Assembly: GCA_041484195.1 (NCBI GenBank)
Contig: JBGPHC010000016.1
Span: 24,300 to 88,299 of the forward strand
From: PSRI01 sp041484195
GTDB taxonomy: Bacteria > Bacteroidota > Bacteroidia > Chitinophagales > Chitinophagaceae
Direction: 5' to 3'
Length of the DNA stretch: 64,000 bases
The translations under genes were made by a program, and so were the position numbers. The notes below the pieces were generated by a model. The model did no database searches and had not been told where the DNA came from. It saw only the letters and a list, made by a program, of their open reading frames with translations. Position 1 is the stretch's first letter. Each line of letters starts with the position of its first letter. Shown in pieces: positions 56,631-63,614 of this stretch.

Positions 56631-57141
56631 GGCAACAATTGATGATATTCCATTAATACGGGAGCTCACATTTAAAGTGTGGCCACAGACCTATGCAGGT
56701 ATCCTTTCCAGAGAGCAAATAGATTATATGCTCGATTTGATGTACAGCTCCGATTCATTGCAGAAACAAATGGAAGAGTTGCACCATCAATTCATCATAG
56801 GTTTTGCCGCTGAAGAACCGGTGGCATTTGCCTCATTTTCGGCTAAGCCTGACAGTGATAACCGGATATGGCGGGTGCATAAGATTTATATCCTTCCGGG
56901 ACGGCAAGGCCTGGGAATTGGCAGAAAGACCTTAGACCAGATTGCTGCGGACCTCATGCCGCTTGGAGCCACCACCCTGGAATTAAATGTCAACCGGCAT
57001 AATCCTGCCAGGAGCTTCTATGAAAGGATCGGATTTGTCATTGTTGGAGAACAGGATATTGATATCGGAAACGGGTATTACATGAATGATTATGTTATGA
57101 AACTGGAACTCAGCAAGCCGCATTCAGGTTCTCTTTACTGA
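56611..57141 (+). CDS. GNAT family N-acetyltransferase
   Basis: A 176-residue acetyl-CoA-dependent acetyltransferase. The GNAT fold is visible: IHFRKATIDDIPLIRELTF at the start, then the acetyl-CoA-binding motif KIYILPGRQGLGIGRKTLDQ (R/Q-x-x-G-x-G/A), then LELNVNRHNPARSFYERIGF and a C-terminal strand. It starts inside the last 20 bases of the PrsW gene. The acetyl acceptor is unknown; members of this branch acetylate diverse small molecules or proteins. Confidence 0.87.
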   Translation: MMIHFRKATIDDIPLIRELTFKVWPQTYAGILSREQIDYMLDLMYSSDSLQKQMEELHHQFIIGFAAEEPVAFASFSAKPDSDNRIWRVHKIYILPGRQGLGIGRKTLDQIAADLMPLGATTLELNVNRHNPARSFYERIGFVIVGEQDIDIGNGYYMNDYVMKLELSKPHSGSLY

Positions 57142-57167
57142 ATAAGAGTATAATAAGGAAAAATAAT

Positions 57168-57476
57168 TCAGGGCTTATGCTGAATCTGAAGTTTCCTGGC
57201 CATCTCGCCCGCAGCGGTATCGGCTTCAGGGCCATAGCCGTTCACCAGAACACCCTTCTGTCCATCTTTTGATTCAATGGCATAAACGACGGCTTCATCC
57301 GCCGGATCGGTATTCCCCTCAAAGCGATAGACTTCCGTAATCTCGAATTCATGAGAATTCAGTGTGAGTTCAGGATCCTTACTGAGCAGGCAGTCTTCCT
57401 TGAGATTGAAATCAATGCTGTACCCTCTTTTTTGAAGTCCGCGGGTAGCTTCCGAAACCGTGTCGTATGTGAACAT
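57168..57476 (-). CDS. Small conserved protein, often mislabelled phosphoribosylpyrophosphate synthetase
   Basis: A 102-residue protein of a Bacteroidota family that databases often name phosphoribosylpyrophosphate synthetase, although it is far too short (PRPP synthetases are about 310 residues) and has none of the PRPP-binding motif. Family-type segments visible are MFTYDTVSEATRGLQKRGYS, EVYRFEGNTDPADEAVVYAI and ESKDGQKGVLVNGYGPEAD. It is probably a small soluble alpha/beta protein of unknown role. The ATG at 57476 is preferred to one 24 bases upstream. It is convergent with the GNAT gene and divergent from ahcY. Confidence 0.75.
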   Translation of the reverse strand: MFTYDTVSEATRGLQKRGYSIDFNLKEDCLLSKDPELTLNSHEFEITEVYRFEGNTDPADEAVVYAIESKDGQKGVLVNGYGPEADTAAGEMARKLQIQHKP

Positions 57477-57528
57477 TTGCTGCTTTGTTTGGAGTGACAA
57501 TGGATTGATTATAAATTCATAAAGATGA

Positions 57529-57559
57529 TTGATAATCTTGGGGGAGATTAGTACCTTTG
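57529..57559 (+). promoter_or_regulatory. Bacteroidota-type promoter of ahcY
   Basis: TTG at 57529-57531, a 20-base spacer and TACCTTTG at 57552-57559 exactly match the Bacteroidota consensus. The ahcY ATG is 20 bases downstream. Confidence 0.7.
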
Positions 57560-57578
57560 ATGCAAATTTTTAAGTTGT

Positions 57579-58907
57579 ATGTCAACAATGACCAGATCAA
57601 TCATTGATTTCAATTTACCCTACAAAGTTAAGGATATGAGCCTTGCCGAATGGGGTCGCAAGGAGATTAGGCTGGCCGAGGCTGAAATGCCAGGGCTGAT
57701 GTCAATTCGCGAAGAATATCGCGATAAGAAGCCATTGAAAGGCGCCAGGATCGCAGGATGCCTTCACATGACCATCCAAACCGCCGTGCTTATTGAAACA
57801 TTGGTGGAACTGGGGGCTGAAGTGAGGTGGAGCTCCTGCAATATTTTTTCCACCCAGGACCATGCCGCCGCCGCAATAGCCGCCGCAGGAATTGGAGTCT
57901 TTGCCTGGAAAGGACAAAGCTTACAGGAAGCTGACTGGTGTATTGAGCAGACCTTGTTTTTTGGCAGTCCTGATCGCCCTTTGAATCTGATATTGGATGA
58001 TGGAGGCGATCTTACCAATATGGTTTTTGACAAATATTCAGAGTTGATACAGCATCTCCGCGGTCTCTCCGAAGAGACTACGACTGGCGTACACCGCCTT
58101 TATGAGAGAATGGAAAAGGGAAAATTACCTGTCCCGGCAATCAATGTGAATGATTCTGTTACCAAATCAAAATTCGATAATAAGTATGGTTGCCGCGAAA
58201 GCCTGGTGGATGCCATCCGCCGCGCCACCGATGTGATGATGGCAGGGAAGGTAGCCGTGGTGGGAGGATATGGGGACGTTGGCAAGGGTTCGGCCGATTC
58301 CCTGAGGGGAGCCGGCGCTCGTGTGATCGTTACCGAAATAGATCCTATCTGCGCGCTTCAGGCAGCAATGGACGGTTTTGAAGTAAAGAAAATGATCGAC
58401 GCCGTTAAGGAAGCCGATATCATCGTCACCGCTTCTGGTTGCCGCGACCTGATCACCGAAAAACATTTCAGGTTAATGAAGGATAAGGCCATTGTCTGCA
58501 ATATCGGCCACTTTGATATCGAAATTGATATGGCCTGGTTGAATAAGAACTATGGCAATACCAAGGACACCATCAAGCCACAGGTTGACAAGTACACCAT
58601 TGACGGCAAGGATCTGATCCTGCTGGCCGAGGGAAGACTGGTGAATCTGGGTTGTGCCACGGGACATCCTTCCTTTGTGATGAGCAATTCTTTCAGCAAT
58701 CAGACGCTGGCACAGATTGAACTCTGGACAAATCCCGGCAAATACGAGAACAAAGTGTATGTATTACCCAAGCACCTTGATGAAAAAGTGGCCCGTCTCC
58801 ACCTGAAGAAGATTGGAGTTGAATTGGACGAACTCAGTGGCGCCCAGAGCGAATACCTGGGTATTCCCAAGGAAGGCCCCTACAAACCTGATCATTACCG
58901 TTATTAA
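57579..58907 (+). CDS. ahcY: Adenosylhomocysteinase
   Basis: A 442-residue cytoplasmic NAD+-dependent enzyme that hydrolyses S-adenosyl-L-homocysteine to adenosine and homocysteine, closing the methylation cycle. Signatures are SSCNIFSTQDHAAAAIAAAG, the NAD-binding loop VVGGYGDVGKGSADSLRGAG, CNIGHFDIEIDM and the C-terminal Lys-Pro-Asp-His-Tyr-Arg-Tyr end, which reaches into the neighbouring subunit. The length is standard. It has its own promoter and terminator and is thus a single-gene transcript. Confidence 0.97.
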   Translation: MSTMTRSIIDFNLPYKVKDMSLAEWGRKEIRLAEAEMPGLMSIREEYRDKKPLKGARIAGCLHMTIQTAVLIETLVELGAEVRWSSCNIFSTQDHAAAAIAAAGIGVFAWKGQSLQEADWCIEQTLFFGSPDRPLNLILDDGGDLTNMVFDKYSELIQHLRGLSEETTTGVHRLYERMEKGKLPVPAINVNDSVTKSKFDNKYGCRESLVDAIRRATDVMMAGKVAVVGGYGDVGKGSADSLRGAGARVIVTEIDPICALQAAMDGFEVKKMIDAVKEADIIVTASGCRDLITEKHFRLMKDKAIVCNIGHFDIEIDMAWLNKNYGNTKDTIKPQVDKYTIDGKDLILLAEGRLVNLGCATGHPSFVMSNSFSNQTLAQIELWTNPGKYENKVYVLPKHLDEKVARLHLKKIGVELDELSGAQSEYLGIPKEGPYKPDHYRY

Positions 58908-58938
58908 TCAGAATATTTTTAAAAGTGAATAAATAGAT

Positions 58939-58969
58939 ACCCGGTCCGATGAGTCGGACTGGGTTTTTT
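58939..58969 (+). terminator. Intrinsic terminator after ahcY
   Basis: ACCCGGTCCGA (58939-58949) pairs with TCGGACTGGGT (58954-58964, one G-T pair) and is followed by a run of T residues. It lies 32 bases past the ahcY stop. Confidence 0.9.
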
Positions 58970-59001
58970 GTTCCCATTCAAATAACTTTAGAATAGAAAA
59001 A

Positions 59002-59211
59002 ATGCGGGTTGGTATAGATTTGAGATCTTGGTTAGGCAACACACCTAACTGGTCCGAGTATGCTTTTATAAAGGAAAATTTAGCGCGAGTGTTCCGAAAC
59101 TGCTGCCGATCCATCGCTTGTAATATACCGGCCGAACGACTCGTGCTTTTTAAATTGTATGATAAACATTGGAAAATAGAACATATAAATTGCCGGCGAG
59201 GGCTCCCTTAG
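59002..59211 (+). pseudogene. Probable remnant of a glycosyltransferase N-terminus
   Basis: A 69-codon frame reading MRVGIDLRSWLGNTPNWSEY, then AFIKENLARVFRN and further on PAERLVLFKLYDKHW. These pieces recall the start of Bacteroidota family-4-type glycosyltransferases, in which a first strand (MRIAVNTRFLL-like) is followed by an EGYGYFI-type motif and then a PEH/PAE-F-x-F-L-F-D-R-P-Y-D strand. The rest of such a protein is missing and the frame ends after about 69 codons. The comparison is from memory and the similarity is modest, so this is a weak call. A -7-like TAACTTTA lies at 58983. Confidence 0.3.
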
Positions 59212-59494
59212 TTAGTAGCTGTTAAAAATATATTTTCCCTGGACAACCACTGCTAATTTGCCTTACAATAATTCAAAAAAAACCTATTTATGGTGCAGGG
59301 CTAATTATGGTAACCTGCCATGTATCAATTGTTGGGAAATAGTTGTTATTAGGTGGTGTTTGAGTCTCTATATGCAATCTGTATGTTTCCAATTTTTTAG
59401 AAATTCCCGATTTAAACCGGCGAGCCATATCATTCAGGCAAAATCCGGAAAGTCTGACTCGCCAGTAAATCGGAATATCATGTTGCACCAATGA

Positions 59495-60934
59495 TCAGAA
59501 CCCGATCTCGATCGCTTCCCATCCGGCGTTGGCATGTCCTCCGGAATAGGTGTTATTCAGAATCGCTCTGTCCCATATTTCAACATACACGAGGTAGCAG
59601 CATGGAACAATGTTAGGATCACTCCATGGGTCCCACAGGAATGAAGTGGGCACAACGTATCCCTGGTCGGCAATATTCCCATTGTAGGTCTTCGACAGCG
59701 GAACTGCAGTGTTGGACACAACAGGAACCGAAAGACCGGAATTGCCCCTTGCAGTGACTGCAATCTGGCTCATGTTGGGATCATAAGCATGGATGGTGAC
59801 CAGGATGAGACCATCACCCTTGCGCACTTTGCCGCATTTGAGAGGCACCAGACTGCCGTCAGGTTTTTGAAGTTGCAACGAAATGGTTGGACGCGGCAAT
59901 GGGAACGGGCCTGTATTATCCAGGCGCACTACCTGCGGACTGCTCACACGCGTATTCATAGCGGCATCGCGTACCCGAAGGCGAAGGTAATAGACACCAT
60001 CGGGAGCGGAAGTGGGCCACATCATCAATGTCTTCTCACCTGTAGTGAGTCTTCCACCATCCGAATCCGTAAGTTGATTGATCTTAAACCACCCGGGATC
60101 GGCGCCGGTAGATTGACTGCGGGTACGAAAATATTGGAACACAAATGGAGGCAGGATTGGGTCTGGAGGCACGGGCGGAGGCGGTATGGAAGGATTGACC
60201 TGATCATACCCACCTTGTGGACCTACGATGATAGGACTGTAGGCACCTCCGGGACCAGTTGATGATAGTTCCACCAGGTATTCGGTGGCAGCAGGCATAT
60301 TAAAAATTCCCATCAGCCATACGGCCCCGCCAAATGGATGATCACCATAACCGGCTGCCGGGTTGGGGGGGCCTACATAGAAAGGGGGTATGCTCGGCCC
60401 GTTCCCGTAACCAAGGGCATTGATCTGAGAAACAGGAATGGAACCCACCCTGGTAATAAGCGGTTTGGCAGGGCAAATTTCGCGACACCTTCTCTTGCAT
60501 CGCCAGGAACAAAACAGAAGGCAAAGCTGGTGACAGAATCGCTCAAGCTTGTAGTGCTTCAACGCTTCATTCCAGGCTTTCACGTCTTGCTTATCCAACA
60601 CATCATTAAAGCGCTGCATGGCGCTCTCGTCCCGGAGAAGCGGAGTGATGGCCTTTACAAAAGCCAGCACTTCGGCTGCATTTACTTCTCCATCTGGCGG
60701 CTGGGGACAAAACTTCCGACAAAGAAAGCCGCAGTGCTTCTTGCAGAAGAGCCAGCAAACGAGGTGACATTGTTCTGAAATGCCTGCTTTGCTGAGCGCG
60801 GCTTCAAACCTATCAGCATTATTTTCTAAAAAGGCGGCGTGAGCCTCGTTAAAGGCTTCGGTGTTTGCCGCAAGTTTTTCAAAGGCTTCAGCCGATTGGC
60901 GGAGCTCCTCGAAATTAAGGTCTTTGTTTTCCAT
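59495..60934 (-). CDS. Cysteine-ladder protein with two C-x3 repeats, function unknown
   Basis: A 479-residue protein of a kind I cannot name. Residues 1-155 hold two copies of a unit made of a charged helix of about 30-50 residues followed by six Cys at exactly four-residue spacing and then Pro: C56, C60, C64, C68, C72, C76-P77 and C134, C138, C142, C146, C150, C154-P155. The spacing of four places all Cys along one helix face. The ladders are rich in aromatic and basic residues. There is no signal peptide. Residues about 160-265 are Gly/Pro-rich, and 265-479 resemble Ig/fibronectin-like beta sandwiches (DGVYYLRLRVRDAAMNTRVS and VVRLDNTGPFPLP). It is preceded by a strong Shine-Dalgarno and a sigma70-like promoter, unlike its neighbours. 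Metal (perhaps copper) binding or disulfide crosslinking are possible but untested. Confidence 0.75.
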   Translation of the reverse strand: MENKDLNFEELRQSAEAFEKLAANTEAFNEAHAAFLENNADRFEAALSKAGISEQCHLVCWLFCKKHCGFLCRKFCPQPPDGEVNAAEVLAFVKAITPLLRDESAMQRFNDVLDKQDVKAWNEALKHYKLERFCHQLCLLFCSWRCKRRCREICPAKPLITRVGSIPVSQINALGYGNGPSIPPFYVGPPNPAAGYGDHPFGGAVWLMGIFNMPAATEYLVELSSTGPGGAYSPIIVGPQGGYDQVNPSIPPPPVPPDPILPPFVFQYFRTRSQSTGADPGWFKINQLTDSDGGRLTTGEKTLMMWPTSAPDGVYYLRLRVRDAAMNTRVSSPQVVRLDNTGPFPLPRPTISLQLQKPDGSLVPLKCGKVRKGDGLILVTIHAYDPNMSQIAVTARGNSGLSVPVVSNTAVPLSKTYNGNIADQGYVVPTSFLWDPWSDPNIVPCCYLVYVEIWDRAILNNTYSGGHANAGWEAIEIGF

Positions 60935-60938
60935 GACG

Positions 60939-60945
60939 ACCTCCT
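60939..60945 (-). promoter_or_regulatory. Strong Shine-Dalgarno AGGAGGT before the cysteine-ladder gene
   Basis: On the minus strand AGGAGGT lies four bases before the ATG at 60934. Leaders of the other genes in this window are AT-rich and lack such a site, as is usual in Bacteroidota, so this one stands out and fixes the start codon. Confidence 0.8.
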
Positions 60946-60976
60946 CTTAATTTTTTTGAAGAATAAGGTTTCCTAT

Positions 60977-61006
60977 TTTATAATGTTGTTTTCTGGAAAA
61001 CAACAA
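60977..61006 (-). promoter_or_regulatory. Sigma70-like promoter of the cysteine-ladder gene
   Basis: On the minus strand TTGTTG (61006-61001), an 18-base spacer and TATAAA (60982-60977) resemble a classical -35/-10 pair rather than the Bacteroidota TTG/TAnnTTTG pair. It lies about 43 bases upstream of the start codon. An inverted repeat overlaps the spacer. Confidence 0.45.
60984..61005. repeat. Palindrome (10-base arms) in the cysteine-ladder promoter
   Basis: TGTTGTTTTC (60984-60993) and GAAAACAACA (60996-61005) form a perfect inverted repeat with a two-base centre. The tight centre makes it a better operator than a hairpin. It lies between the predicted -35 and -10 elements, as a repressor site would. 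Confidence 0.55.
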
Positions 61007-61458
61007 TATATCCTGATCCGGGTTATTGGTACTGATCCAATAGGAATTTTTGAAAATGCAGTCTGAACAAATAGGTCTGCGGAAAAAAAATAGATTAGAA
61101 GAGTAAACGGGTTAGCGATGAGGAGATGTCTTAATAAAGATATATTTTTTTTATGCCTTTTGCAAGTAACAAAAGTTTTTATGGGATTGAACTGCGAGAT
61201 ATTTCGCAGGTCTTATCACAACTAAGTGTAAATCATTATTTCAGAAAAAATATGAATTCATCTATTACGATTACAGTGCCTGGTGGATAGGTCCCAATTC
61301 CGTTTGGAACCCGAGACAATTTGTTGTAACTCAATTCTGGAAAATAAGCCTGTGACGTTTGAACTTTGTTGGGAATTCAACTTTTGAAATAGGTGCTGGA
61401 AACCTGGTAAATTAGGTTGATTCAGGCGTGAAAGGCTGGCGGCTTAAAAAATCACTTC

Positions 61459-61485
61459 TCGCATAGTCGGGATTCGAACCTAAAC
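61459..61485 (-). other. tRNA 3'-end fragment (T-arm plus acceptor), possible att remnant
   Basis: On the minus strand the sequence GGTTCGAATCCCG is a standard T-loop with part of the stem, followed by about eight bases that could be the acceptor 3' strand. One stem pair is mismatched. No anticodon arm or matching 5' acceptor strand is found in the 80 bases upstream, so this is not a complete tRNA gene. Such fragments are often left where an integrative element used a tRNA gene as its attachment site. Confidence 0.45.
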
Positions 61486-61946
61486 TACTAAGTATTCTAT
61501 ATTCTGCACTTGTCATTAAACTCACTCATGGTAGCCACCTAAATGTGAATCTGCCAACAAATGAGTAATTGAGCAAGTCAGTTGATTCTCAATGTGGTTC
61601 AAGAATCCTTTCCCTTTTCTTCCGGTTCGTCCCCATGCTATAAGGAGGGGAATATTGACCGCCAGGATCCCAATTGAACTGAATTAAGCATTCCGCGCAG
61701 CAAAATGCGAGGGACAGATGCCTCAGAATTTAAATTCATGAAAAGACTAGAGGACCGGGTAGGCGAAATGGCTGGCACGGAAAAAGCCTCCTCATTTTTA
61801 ATCTGCAAGCAGATCATTGGAATTGTACTCCAAATCCTGCCATTAGGCAGTCCCGTATTCCTCCGTTTGTCTTTGAAAGGAAATAAGGGTTTTCCGCAGT
61901 AATTGATAGAAATCATTTCATTTACAAATCCCTATTTCATATTGAT

Positions 61947-62121
61947 GGAAACAAATTCAATTTCGGGCAAAGAGCCTCATTTCAAAATAAAATCACCATG
62001 ATTACCCATTTAGACTTCATAACAAAAAGGAGAGGGTGGAAACGAATTCAATTTCGAAACAAGGAGCCTCATTTCAAAACAAAATCACCAGGATTACCCA
62101 TTTAGGCCTCAAAGCAAAAAT
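61947..62121. repeat. Imperfect direct repeat, two units of about 84-91 bases
   Basis: Unit A begins at 61947 and unit B at 62038, a period of 91 bases. Both share GGAAAC[A/G]AATTCAATTTCG, then GAGCCTCATTTCAAAA and AAATCACCA[T/G]GATTACCC, with scattered substitutions. They are non-coding and lie immediately upstream of the transposase remnants. No third copy was noticed in the window. Confidence 0.75.
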
Positions 62122-62137
62122 GGGGAATATGTGAAGG

Positions 62138-62171
62138 CTAATATATTTAGGAGATTAGACCTAAATATTAG
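62138..62171. repeat. Inverted repeat at the start of the IS1595-type remnant
   Basis: CTAATATATTTAGG (62138-62151) and CCTAAATATTAG (62160-62171) form an inverted repeat with one two-base difference and an eight-base centre, ending three bases before the transposase ATG. It could be part of the element end or of its promoter control. Confidence 0.45.
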
Positions 62172-62174
62172 AGT

Positions 62175-62472
62175 ATGTTTCAGGGAATATCAGTGCAGCA
62201 GTTTAATGAGTGCTTCAGGAGTGAGGACGATTGCAGACAATATCTCTTCGATCTGAAATGGAAAAAAGGCTACCGGTGCAGAAGGTGTGGGTGTACCAAA
62301 TATTATAAGGGCCGCACCGGGTTCCACCTGCGTTGCCGGAGTTGTGGTTACGATGAATCGGTCACGGCCCATACGACCTTCCATAAGCTGAAGATCCCGC
62401 TGTTAAAGTATTTGGCATGGCCTTCCGGCTCTCGGTAAAGAAAAAGGTCTAATGTATGAGTTAGGTCTCTGA
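62175..62472 (+). pseudogene. IS1595-type transposase N-terminal fragment, frameshifted
   Basis: The first 75 residues read as the zinc-ribbon N-terminal domain of IS1595/ISXO2-like transposases: two CxxC pairs (YRCRRCGCTKYYKGR and LRCRSCGYDE), followed by TAHTTFHKLKIPLLKY. Just after this, at about 62413, the frame is broken; the expected continuation MAFRLSVKKK is found in another frame starting at 62417, and then GLMYELG in a further shift. The catalytic DDE/DDN domain is missing altogether. The fragment therefore cannot encode an active enzyme. The IS110-type gene begins about 70 bases later, perhaps inserted into it. Confidence 0.75.
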
Positions 62473-62540
62473 GTAAATGGTAAGTTCCTGATAATAAGTA
62501 AATTTAATTGCCACATTTAATTACTTAAAAACCAGGAACT

Positions 62541-63614
62541 ATGCAGCCTAAAATTAAACAACTTAATTTTGAGGGACAAACTATTTTTTGCGGTATTGAT
62601 GTCCACAAAAAGAACTGGCGGGTCAATGTTCGCAATTGCGAATTTGAATTAGAAGATTATAGTCAGGATCCTTGTGAGGAAGTGTTATTGAATCATTTAA
62701 GGAAAAATTATCCGGGCGCAAGTTATCAGGTAGCCTATGAGGCAGGATTTTGTGGGTTTGGCATACAACGTTGTTTGCAAAAATCAGGCGTAAATTGCAT
62801 AGTAGTAAATCCATCAGATGTGCCATCATCAGATAAAGAAAAGAAGCGCAAAAATGATAGGGTTGACGCCCGCAAAATAAGTCGTCATTTAGCTAAGGCA
62901 GAATTAGAAGCTATTTATGTACCTGCTATTGAAATGGAACATGTCCGCACGTTAGTGCGGCAACGAGACCGGTTGATCAGGGACCAGACCAGATGCAAAA
63001 ATAGGATATGGCATATGCTTATGTTTAGTGGATTAAAGCTGGAAACAGATAAACCTAAATCATATTGGAGTTGTAGGTTCATGGAATCATTAAGGCAATT
63101 GCCCTGTGGAAGCGAACCTCTAAGAAAGGCCCTGAATATAGCGATAGAAGAATATTTACAAGTAAGAAAGTTATTGAGCCAGGCTACCAAACACATTCGG
63201 AGCTTATCGGAACAATCACCTTTTGCTGCTTTACAAAACTTATTGCAAAGCATTCCCGGCATAGGGGTAGTAAATTCGATGGTCATCATAACTGAATTGC
63301 AAGATATGCGGCGGTTTAAGACGTTGGATAAACTTTGTTCCTTTGCAGGTATTGTACCTGACACAAACAGCACAGGGGATAATGAAAAAGTGAGAGGCAT
63401 TACTAATCGAAGTAATCATTATCTGCGACTGGCTATTGTGGAAAGTAGTTGGGTGATCATACGAAAAGATCCGGCCATGTTGATGTTGTACAAAAAATAT
63501 TGTTCAACAATGATACCTAATAAAGCTATCATTAAAATAGCCAGGCACCTGCTTAGCAGAATAAGACATGTGTGGATGAACCAGGTGAAATATGAAATAG
63601 GCATTGTGGGATAA
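62541..63614 (+). CDS. IS110-family transposase (DEDD type)
   Basis: A 357-residue IS110-family transposase. The N-terminal RuvC-like DEDD catalytic domain is visible as FCGIDVHKKNWRVNV (first Asp), QVAYEAGFCGFGIQR (Glu), and NPSDVPSSDKEKKRKNDRVD with the last two Asp residues in the DRVDARK region. The C-terminal transposase_20 domain is visible as LLQSIPGIGVVNSMVIITEL with the conserved Ser/Gly loop nearby (SFAGIVPDTNSTG). The gene is complete with no frameshift, so the element may be active. IS110 elements have no or very short inverted repeats, so its ends (probably within about 62450-63690) cannot be set from the sequence. A structured bridge RNA would be expected in the flanking non-coding ends. 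Confidence 0.93.
   Translation: MQPKIKQLNFEGQTIFCGIDVHKKNWRVNVRNCEFELEDYSQDPCEEVLLNHLRKNYPGASYQVAYEAGFCGFGIQRCLQKSGVNCIVVNPSDVPSSDKEKKRKNDRVDARKISRHLAKAELEAIYVPAIEMEHVRTLVRQRDRLIRDQTRCKNRIWHMLMFSGLKLETDKPKSYWSCRFMESLRQLPCGSEPLRKALNIAIEEYLQVRKLLSQATKHIRSLSEQSPFAALQNLLQSIPGIGVVNSMVIITELQDMRRFKTLDKLCSFAGIVPDTNSTGDNEKVRGITNRSNHYLRLAIVESSWVIIRKDPAMLMLYKKYCSTMIPNKAIIKIARHLLSRIRHVWMNQVKYEIGIVG

Larger units (their letters stand above)
58908..59494. other. Intergenic region with terminator and a gene fragment, 587 bases
   Basis: Contains the ahcY terminator (58939-58969) and a possible remnant of a glycosyltransferase start (59002-59211). The rest (59212-59494) has only short frames without resemblance to known proteins. 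The region marks the transition from core to accessory sequence. Confidence 0.5.
60935..62174. other. Long non-coding accessory stretch, 1240 bases
   Basis: Holds the promoter and palindrome of the cysteine-ladder gene, a tRNA 3'-end fragment near 61470, a diverged direct repeat (61947-62121) and an inverted repeat (62138-62171). Frames up to 92 codons at 61638-61916 overlap on both strands and have no recognisable product. An open frame without a start codon near 61195-61360, rich in Trp and Tyr, may be a gene fragment. The stretch looks like degraded mobile or integrated DNA. Confidence 0.5.

Noticed and set aside
61195..61360. An open plus-strand frame without start codon reading YDYSAWWIGPNSVWNPRQF
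   Set aside because: Trp/Tyr-rich and suggestive, but too short and without a start or match; could be chance.
61638..61916. Overlapping 92- and 65-codon frames on opposite strands
   Set aside because: Neither resembles a known protein; the region looks non-coding and degraded.
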